Position numbers and translations under genes: made by a program
Notes under the pieces: generated by a model
What the model was told of the DNA's origin: nothing
The model's database searches: none
What the model saw: only the letters and a program-made list of their open reading frames with translations
Assembly (NCBI GenBank): GCA_039105265.1
Contig: JAPFFF010000014.1
Location: forward strand, 3,162,001-3,226,000
Reading direction: 5' to 3'
Length of the DNA: 64,000 bases
Source: Tritrichomonas musculus
Taxonomy: Eukaryota; Parabasalia; Tritrichomonadida; Tritrichomonadidae
Shown here: one piece after another, positions 57,147 to 64,000 of the stretch
How the letters are laid out: each line of letters begins with the position of its first letter
Numbering within the stretch: position 1 is the stretch's first letter

Positions 57147-58209
57147 CACAGGGATGTTTATCGATAGTGTCCGATAACGGTTAAATACGTTGCCAATATT
57201 ATCGATATTATCGGGAGTAGAGTAGAATAACCGATACTATCCGATAATAAATATCATTATCGATAAAAACGGTTTTTATCATGGCCAATAATGACCGATA
57301 TTTTTAACTTTTTTAAGGTAAAGAAAAGATATTTACTAGAAATTATGGTTATTTAATTGTTATATAATTATATAAAAGTTATTTTTTCAAGTAATGACAT
57401 ATAAAAAAGCTTGTATGCACACATGATCAAATTATTAAAAAAGATTTTTTATATTTCATAGGAAATTAACTTTTACTATAATAAAAGATAAGTAATATAT
57501 TATAATTCTAATAATATTTAAGTATGAAATTTAAAATCAATAAAGATAATTTTATTTTGGCAAAAAAATTATATTTATCAAAAAGTGAACAAGATAACTT
57601 TTTGTAAATTAATAAAATTCTCTCCATTTCTCTAAATATTTTTAGACTTGATATTCTTTTAATAAAAAAAACGCAAATTATTTTAGTAGCATTGCATTAA
57701 TATTTCATTACATATTAAGATTCGTTAATTTGCAAATATGGAAATAATTTAATACTGAGAAGATATGAGGAAATTATCGTCTTATAACTTTGTTCTTAAT
57801 CATAATCTTTTTTTGTTGGCCAATTGGTTCTTTTTTAAAAATTTTGAAAATAATCTTTTTATGTATTAATCAAAACCCTGATTTTTTAGCTTCTCATTAT
57901 TATATTGGACATATAATGCACCCTGACCTTATTTCGCTTATTTCAGCATGCACTATTGAAGTACAATTAAAAATATAAAATTCCAAATTTTAATCAAAAA
58001 TGTAAAAAAAAGTATGGAAATTTTATTATAAAATATCGGAGAATATCGAACCGTAACCGTCCGATAGTGACCAAATATCGGCGGTTTGGCTTAACGTATT
58101 TATCGATAATTATTGGTTATCGAACAAATTTTTATCGATATTATCGGACTATCGATAATGAACCGATAATCGATATTTATCATCATCGATCGACAACCCT
58201 GGCTTACCA
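57141..58209. mobile_element. hAT-like non-autonomous element with TATCGATA subterminal repeats
   Basis: Element 57149-58201 (1053 bp) starting CAGGGATGTTTATCGATAG and ending ATCGACAACCCTG, flanked by exact 8-bp duplications GCTTACCA. Many TATCGATA, CCGATAA and TATCGG motifs cluster in the first ~170 and last ~180 bp, as expected for hAT transposase-binding repeats. No transposase inside. Confidence 0.85.
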
Positions 58210-58281
58210 TATTTATAATATTAATAATAATGATTTAGCCAGAAAAAAATCTTGTTTTACATAGATTATGAAAAAAAATGA

Positions 58282-59370
58282 CATATCAAAAAAGTTGCCC
58301 TTTTCAGACAAAATGCTTTCAATTTTTTTCAATCACTCCTATTCAATTCGAAAACTTTTTTATGATAAAAAAAGAGTTGATTTTTTTATGATTTAATTCC
58401 AAAAAACAAGTCAAAATAAGTTCATATACCAATATTAAAATAAATATGATTGAGAGGATTTTGTTCTAAAAGTGTAAAGTTTCAAAGGTCGTACAACAGA
58501 ATTTTAACAGTAAAACTCAATGATTGGTTTGTTTAAACCAATTATATTTTATTATAATAATAATAATCAGTTTTATAAATATTTGCGTCGTACAAAATTC
58601 AAATTAAAATAAAAACTAAAAGGATATAAGTATATATTAAATTTTCTTCAGAAAATAAATTTGAGTATTTTATCTCAATTTATTTTAATTATTTTTGATA
58701 AGAATTTTATAACACTTTATAAAAATTTAGAATAGCGATAACTTTTTATATAATTTATTTTAATCATTAATTCTTTTGATATCTTTTTATATGCTTGTAA
58801 AACATTAAGTATTATATAAAAATAGTTATTATTATTGAAAAAAAAAATTCATTTTTTAGCCAAAAATGCAGAAAAATTGAATTTGTTGAATTATTAAATG
58901 ATGATTTTAAAAAAATTGGACGTTACAGGAGCCAAATGACGAATACAATTTTATTTATGTGCATTTACTTTCTAATATATTTGAATTTCATTCTAAATCA
59001 AATGTCAGTTTTTTCTAAAAATGAAGATTTAGTTGATTGGTTTCATAAATATAAAAAGTTTAATATTTCAATTACTGAAGGATTTCGTCAAAAAGTAAAA
59101 TATTATTTGTATAACACATAGTATATCCATTCAAATGACATCTATATTTTTTAAATGATGCAAATATATAAGAAATCGATATATATTGAATTTTAATTAA
59201 AGTCTTTATTTCAACCATTACATTTTATAATATTGGATATAAAATATATAAATTATATATTATAATTATTAAATAAATTATTTATTAAGATAAATATAAA
59301 TTTATTTAATTTTATTTTTTATTCAATTTAGTTGTACGACCTTTAAAGTTTCTCAATATATCAAAAAAAT
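58282..59370 (+). mobile_element. MITE-like palindromic element, copy 2 (interrupted)
   Basis: Opposite-orientation copy of 30951-31179, similar over its length. Its right end is split by the element at 58484-59344; the last part (TTTCTCAATATATCAAAAAA) resumes at 59349. Confidence 0.65.
58476..59352. mobile_element. Nested element with AAAGGTCGTACAAC ends
   Basis: Element 58484-59344 (861 bp) with inverted ends AAAGGTCGTACAAC/GTTGTACGACCTTT, flanked by exact 8-bp duplications AAAGTTTC. Copy 1 of the host MITE gives the empty site. A small internal frame has no recognised feature. The DNA from 59371 to 60278 holds no gene. Confidence 0.85.
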
Positions 59371-60278
59371 CTACTCAATTTTTAATGGATATAGTTTATT
59401 AGTGATTATTTGCACATATCTTTTAAAAACAAATTGATGGTATTATATTTTAACTAAAAATTATATTACAATACCTGATATAAGATTATTTAAAAAATAT
59501 ATTAATAAATTAATAAATTAAAGTTAATAATTTTAGTAAAGTTTTTCACGATAAAAAATGGTTTTCAACATATATTTCAAAATTAATTGAATCAATAGAA
59601 TTTTTTCTCTGAAATCAATACAGTATTTGAATGAATTATATTATAATATTCTAACAATTTTTTCTCAAACTGTTTTCTAAAAAATATACACTTATCTTTA
59701 TATATTTATATTAAATATATATTAATATTGTGAATTGATATCGAACATACTTTATATAAATATTAAAAAAGAAAATTGCTTAATTTGGGGTTTTTATCTT
59801 TTATGATAGTTTTTCAACCTCTTAAATAATGATTGCTAAAATGTAAATAAATAATAGCCAATTCATTAATTATCATAAAATATATCAATCTCCTTTTCTC
59901 TTTATATTTATCGAGATTTGGAAAAAAATTGTCTTTATAGCCAATATTATTTTTATTTTTCATTAAAATAAAAATGCAAATAAACTAAATATGAAATTTG
60001 CTTTCTTCAAATTTGAGGGATTAATTTCTATCCATCTTTAAAACAAAATTTAAAACAGAAAAAGTTATATTAAATTCAATATCAATTCAAAAGTTTGGCT
60101 TTATAATTCAAACTTGAGAGCTATAAATTCGTCTAAAACAACTTTTTCTATTTTTATTAACTTTTGAGAGAAATATAATTATTACTTTCTAAGAAAATAA
60201 TTCAGAAGTGTTTCCGAACAATTAAATACTTGAAACAATCAATTATTTTTTCTCTCAATTTTTTATAGAAATATATTT

Positions 60279-60286
60279 TCATTCTT
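60279..60286 (+). promoter_or_regulatory. Possible initiator (TCATTCTT)
   Basis: TCATTCTT lies about 18 bases before the ATG at 60299 and fits the trichomonad TCA(+1)Py-T/A initiator. TCTCTCAATTTTTTA occurs about 25 bases further upstream; similar CTCTCAATTT strings recur in the window, so its meaning is unclear. Confidence 0.45.
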
Positions 60287-60298
60287 GACTTTTATAAA

Positions 60299-61600
60299 AT
60301 GGATCAATACAATATTCAACCAAACCAAAACTTCGATGACTTCTCTGATAGCTCTTCAAGTGAAGATCAAATGTACCTCTCCGACATTAATCTCTCATTA
60401 TCATTTTTCACTGGTGTTAATGGGAGCCTCGATCAAATTTTTGCAAACAGCCAACCCACACAGTGTGGCACACACATTAATAATGATCCTATCAGCGCTA
60501 AGCAAGGTAGCATTATGTGCGAATCTCAGAATAAACCTAAATTGAAAAGGTCTTCTTCAGCAAATTTCAATGAAGAACCTAATCAAATATCTTTTGGTCC
60601 AGCTTTGCCGCTTACTCAATCATCTTATGATTTTCTTGCAAACGATCAGACTTTTCAAAATAGTATTATTGAAAAAAAGCGACCAAAAAATCGTCGCTCT
60701 GCTTCAGGCTTTATAATCATAGAAGATGATTGCGATAACATTGATGATAATGAAAATATTTCGTTACAAGAAATTCATGTAACAAATAAACACCGAAAAA
60801 CAAATACCAAAACCCGCACTCTTTTCAGGGAAATAGGTGACAATCAATATACCGAGCCTTTTGATGAATTTATTCAAATATGCAAAACAATAAAAATTAA
60901 TCCAAAAAAAATTGGTCTTTTGCCACTAGAAAATTGGCCTGAAGGTGAACTTACGCTTGATCAAATTGTTACTTTCTTTTTCCAGCGTAAGTCTCCATCA
61001 CAACCAAAACAAGATACTATGTCAAAAAGTTGCTCCTTATCAAAAAAGAAACATAAATCTGAAGCAAATACTACTTTATCGAAAACTGTACCTTTATCTA
61101 TCTCAGTACCCAATTCTACATCAACATCCCAAAATTCTTTAAACGGAATAGCAAATCCTACAACCATACCAACCCATACAATGAATAATGCTGTGAAATT
61201 AGCTATAAAGCTATTCGATGCATTGAAAATCAGCGAAATTTCTCCTGTTTATGAATCTCTTGTAGGAGTCACTTGGTTTAATTGTAGCGGCACAAATAAC
61301 GATGAAATTATTCGAATTAATATTTCACGTTTTGCACGCCTTATAGGCATTGGGAATGGAATCAAATCAGGAAAAGATGAATCAGAAAGAGTAGAACCAT
61401 CAAAAATACTCTTCGAGCCATCAAAAGGACTTTTATCTTATATTGGATTTAAAGAAATGACATTAGATCAGATTGTTGCATTAGATTCAAATGCTGATCT
61501 TTTCGGAATTGATCTAGTTAATGTTAAGTTGATTTATCATCCATCACATTTATTCCGAAGAAACAGTACATTGAGCGAAATATTGGCCATTAAGGAATAG
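60299..61600 (+). CDS. Unrecognised Ser/Asn-rich protein (433 aa)
   Basis: Intact intronless gene; I do not recognise the family. Residues 1-180 are Ser/Asp/Asn-rich and probably disordered, starting with an acidic DDFSDSSSSED (13-23). Basic clusters KKRPKNRR (126-133), NKHRKTNTK (163-171) and SKKKHK (248-253) could be nuclear localisation signals. A more ordered part (about 185-228) and a C-terminal part (about 297-433) each contain TLDQIV (219-224 and 388-393), a possible duplicated motif. The C-terminal part also has VGVTWFNCSG (322-331). No membrane segment or catalytic motif. A nuclear regulatory role is a guess from the basic clusters. Neighbour: Rab gene 770 bases downstream, same strand. 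Confidence 0.75.
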   Translation: MDQYNIQPNQNFDDFSDSSSSEDQMYLSDINLSLSFFTGVNGSLDQIFANSQPTQCGTHINNDPISAKQGSIMCESQNKPKLKRSSSANFNEEPNQISFGPALPLTQSSYDFLANDQTFQNSIIEKKRPKNRRSASGFIIIEDDCDNIDDNENISLQEIHVTNKHRKTNTKTRTLFREIGDNQYTEPFDEFIQICKTIKINPKKIGLLPLENWPEGELTLDQIVTFFFQRKSPSQPKQDTMSKSCSLSKKKHKSEANTTLSKTVPLSISVPNSTSTSQNSLNGIANPTTIPTHTMNNAVKLAIKLFDALKISEISPVYESLVGVTWFNCSGTNNDEIIRINISRFARLIGIGNGIKSGKDESERVEPSKILFEPSKGLLSYIGFKEMTLDQIVALDSNADLFGIDLVNVKLIYHPSHLFRRNSTLSEILAIKE

Positions 61601-62360
61601 ACATATTGTTAATATTAAATTAGAGATTATTATTATTATTATTTCTTTTTTTATAAGATCTCCAAATTTATTTTGTTCTAAAATTTTAGTCTATTGAATT
61701 CAAAACGGTGATAAAATTTTAGATTTAAAAATTCAGAACAAAATACACCTGATTTTGAATTATTGAAAAATAAAAACTGACTTCAAAGATCAAAAATTTT
61801 TTCCTATTTAATAATATTTGTAAATAATAAATGAGTCTATCGCAAAGATAATAAAAACATATATAGGCTTCTTTAATATTTAGCTTTTTGGTTAAAAAAT
61901 TTTTTTCAAAAATTTCAAATTATATTAAAAACAAACATATTTGTGACACTAGGTAAAACTAACTTTTATGATAATACTTTTAAATACAAATTTAATTGTA
62001 AAAAATTCTGGAGAAATTAAAAGAGATTATTAAAATTAGAATAAAAAAGCCTTTTTTATAGATATGACTTGTTAGTGATTCTTTATTAGTGATTCTAATA
62101 TTCTATTATAATATCATGAAAATTATTTCAAGAATTTTATGGAATAAAAGAAAATTTTCGTAGACAAAATTAAATATTGAAAAAGTAATCATATTTAAAA
62201 GAAAACAGAATTTTTTAATTAAAAGATAAATATGAACAAATAAGTTTAGAAAATTGGCAAAACCACCTTATTTGTTCATACAATAGATCATTTTTGTTAA
62301 ATATAAAACAGTTAAGGTCAAATATTTTGAGCAATTATTTTCCTTAAATTTAAGAAAAAA
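61601..62360. other. Intergenic region before the Rab gene
   Basis: AT-rich, no gene. A run of TTA triplets follows the previous stop codon (about 61627-61642). TTTGTTCATA occurs at 62270-62279 with its inverse-like ATATGAACAAATA at 62229-62241. Confidence 0.5.
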
Positions 62361-62368
62361 TTCACTAA
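62361..62368 (+). promoter_or_regulatory. Possible initiator (TCACTAAA)
   Basis: TCACTAAA ends five bases before the Rab ATG and matches TCA(+1)Py-T/A with the expected very short 5' leader. The best-placed of the three initiator candidates in the window. Confidence 0.45.
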
Positions 62369-62373
62369 ATAAT

Positions 62374-62973
62374 ATGGCTTCTCACGATTACATGTTTAAG
62401 CTTCTCGTTGTCGGCGAATCCGGCGTCGGGAAGACCTGTATGCTTCTTCGTTTCGCAGACAACAAATTTGAAGAAAATTTTTTATCAACAATCGGAGTTG
62501 ACTTCAAAGTTAAAGAAATTGTCGTCGATGGCAAGAAAGTAAAACTCCAAATCTGGGATTCTGCTGGACAAGAACGGTTCCGTAATATTACAGCTTCGTA
62601 CTATAGAAATTGCTCTGCTATTATCATTGTATACGATATCACAAACCACGACTCGTTTGATCGAGTTTCTAAATGGGTTGAAGATGTCAGGGGATTTGTA
62701 CCAGATGCGCCTTTGCTTCTTGTCGGTAACAAATGCGATCAAGAAGACCAAAGAAAAGTTTCAGTAGAAGAAGGTAAAAAACTTGCTGATAGCCTCGGCT
62801 TTGTATTTTTGGAAACATCTGCAAAAACAGCATTGAACATTGACAACGTTTTTATCGAGATATCAAAAACTTTAATCAAGCAAGCTCAAGAAAAACCACA
62901 AAAGGCACAGCCAGCTGGAAAGAGTGTTGAAATTAAGAATGAGCCAAAGAAAAAGCAAAAGAAAGGATGCTAA
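62374..62973 (+). CDS. Rab family small GTPase (Rab1/Rab8-like)
   Basis: Intact 199-aa Rab GTPase, a GTP-switched regulator of vesicle budding, transport and tethering on endomembranes. GTP-binding motifs: P-loop GESGVGKT (14-21), switch I STIGVDF with the Mg-binding Thr (38-44), WDSAGQERF (61-69; most Rabs have WDTAGQE), NKCD (119-122) and ETSAK (147-151). KEIVVDGKKVKLQIWDSAGQ resembles the RabF1-RabF2 region of the Rab1/8/10 group. The C-terminus is Lys-rich and ends KKGC, with one Cys only at the last position instead of the usual CC or CxC, so dual geranylgeranylation is not possible as read. Base composition is much less AT-rich than the flanks, as for a well-expressed gene. Confidence 0.93.
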   Translation: MASHDYMFKLLVVGESGVGKTCMLLRFADNKFEENFLSTIGVDFKVKEIVVDGKKVKLQIWDSAGQERFRNITASYYRNCSAIIIVYDITNHDSFDRVSKWVEDVRGFVPDAPLLLVGNKCDQEDQRKVSVEEGKKLADSLGFVFLETSAKTALNIDNVFIEISKTLIKQAQEKPQKAQPAGKSVEIKNEPKKKQKKGC

Positions 62974-63538
62974 AAATAATAAAACGTTTTTGACCATACG
63001 TCATTTATAACATTTTAAAATTATCAATTACTTTATACTTCTATTTTATTTTATTTTTTTATTTTGGATTTTCTCATCGATTTGGTATATAGGCAATTTC
63101 TTTTTTTAATGGCAAATATTTTATTCAAATTTATTATTATTATGACAAACATTTTTTTAAGCTATTCAGAAGAGAAATAGTATAACTCGAAATAAAATGA
63201 TACAAAACAAAAGATATCTTTTGTTTCTGGTACAAATATATCACCGTAAATCACTTTTTCATTTTAATTCAAAAATCTCAAATTGAATGAAAATCAAAAT
63301 TTTATAAAATTGAAAGTGAAAATTTTCATTTTTTCTTTCTTTATTTTGAAATTTATTACTTCATTGAGCAATAATAACACACCGTTAATAATATCATTAT
63401 GGTATTATAATGTTTAACATTCTCTTATTAATTAAAGTGCTTATTCATGAAAATCAATATAATCAACTTCAAAAATTATATCTAATTTTTTTGTCGAAAC
63501 ATTAATAAGTAAATGAGCTAAATAAATTTGTCTTTAAT
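62974..63538. other. Convergent 3' intergenic region
   Basis: AT-rich, between the Rab stop and the SNARE stop. AATAAAA directly after the Rab stop (about 62978) could serve as a polyadenylation signal; in trichomonads UAAA-type signals overlapping the stop codon are also known. Nothing else seen. Confidence 0.45.
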
Positions 63539-64000
63539 TTAACATATTAAACAAAGTTTTTGATTTTGTTCTGCCTTATCGAGTTGTGCATTCCCTTTTT
63601 GCATAACTGGAACAGTATCACTTGTGATTTTATCTATACTAATGATTTTTGCATGCTGTGCATTAAGTTCTTTATAAACATTATTATTTATTTCATTTAT
63701 TTCTCTAGATGTTTGAGCAATTCTTTGTGCTTCTTGTGCTAAATATTCTAATTCTTCTGTTTCTTGATCGACTATTGATTGTTCGACCATTAGTTCATTA
63801 CTTTTATTATTTTCATTATTATTTGTATTATCCTCATTTAAAATCATATCTGCTATAGCTTGCCATCTTTGCTTGAATTCAACATATTGTCTATGAAGTG
63901 TATTAAGTTGATCACTACATTCAATTACTTCACTATCTGAAGCATTGCTTAGTTCTCTTTCCATGCGATTCATCTGAAAATCAAAATCACGCAAACGCAA
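63539..64000 (-). CDS. Syntaxin-like SNARE with C-terminal CaaX box (5' end beyond window)
   Basis: The frame enters from beyond 64000; 153 residues are visible. The last 60 form a SNARE motif: REINEINNNVYKELNAQHAK, then IDKITSDTV, then QKGNAQLDKA, closely following the Qa pattern (LNEIFKDLA-x-x-V-x-EQG, ID-I-x-NV, V-x-KGN-x-QL-x-KA). The central Gln would be the one in NAQHAK. An upstream helical stretch (about residues 5-55) fits an N-terminal bundle, followed by an Asn-rich linker. The protein ends QKLCLIC: where syntaxins continue into a membrane anchor, this one has a CaaX box (C-L-I-C) and a stop. It is therefore probably lipid-anchored, as Ykt6 is. It would mediate membrane fusion in the secretory/endocytic system. 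It converges on the Rab gene, 565 bases apart. Confidence 0.75.
   Translation of the reverse strand: MRLRDFDFQMNRMERELSNASDSEVIECSDQLNTLHRQYVEFKQRWQAIADMILNEDNTNNNENNKSNELMVEQSIVDQETEELEYLAQEAQRIAQTSREINEINNNVYKELNAQHAKIISIDKITSDTVPVMQKGNAQLDKAEQNQKLCLIC

Overview
The window looks like nuclear DNA of an AT-rich parabasalid protist (a trichomonad; Tritrichomonas-like is an inference). The reasons are intergenic DNA that is mostly A and T, intronless genes, possible TCA+1-type initiators just upstream of start codons, a trichomonad-style two-repeat Myb protein, a Rab GTPase, and a dense load of Polinton/Maverick, Mutator-like (MULE), hAT-like, pogo-like and Tc1/mariner-like sequence. No species can be proven from sequence alone.

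Layout. 1-5.3 kb: a broken Polinton DNA polymerase B (minus), a pogo-type transposase fragment and a hAT-like end. 5.3-7.1 kb: two TTAA-flanked non-autonomous elements. 7.4-10.5 kb: an intact YeiH-type membrane protein gene between 50-bp inverted repeats. 11.5-13.9 kb: a decayed pogo-like transposase gene (minus). 14.77-20.59 kb: a 5.8-kb unit with near-identical ~47-bp inverted ends, carrying two long intact genes of unknown family that share a C-terminal coiled-coil module. 20.6-38.2 kb: AT-rich DNA with one host gene (Myb, minus, 28.4-29.4 kb) and several non-autonomous elements, two of them copies of one family in opposite orientation.

38.19-46.04 kb: a hAT-like element (8-bp target duplication) interrupted by a 6.5-kb MULE (9-bp target duplication). 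The MULE has an intact 780-aa transposase gene and terminal regions expanded by tandem duplication, containing 18 copies of a GC-rich 120-bp repeat in five blocks. 46.1-49.0 kb: two transposase remnants. 49.7-55.3 kb: an old repeat hit by at least six later insertions; a mostly uninterrupted relative at 14.97-15.73 kb supplies the empty sites. 55.3-59.4 kb: a tRNA-like sequence and more target-duplicated elements, two of them sharing overlapping target sites.

60.3-64 kb is a normal gene-dense stretch: an unrecognised Ser/Asn-rich protein, a Rab GTPase, and (minus, cut by the window end) a syntaxin-like SNARE that ends in a CaaX box instead of a membrane anchor. Rab and SNARE proteins act in the same vesicle-targeting process, but nothing here shows that these two are partners.

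The best candidates for something undescribed are the two-gene inverted-repeat unit at 14.77-20.59 kb, the MULE with amplified terminal arrays, and the YeiH gene between inverted repeats.
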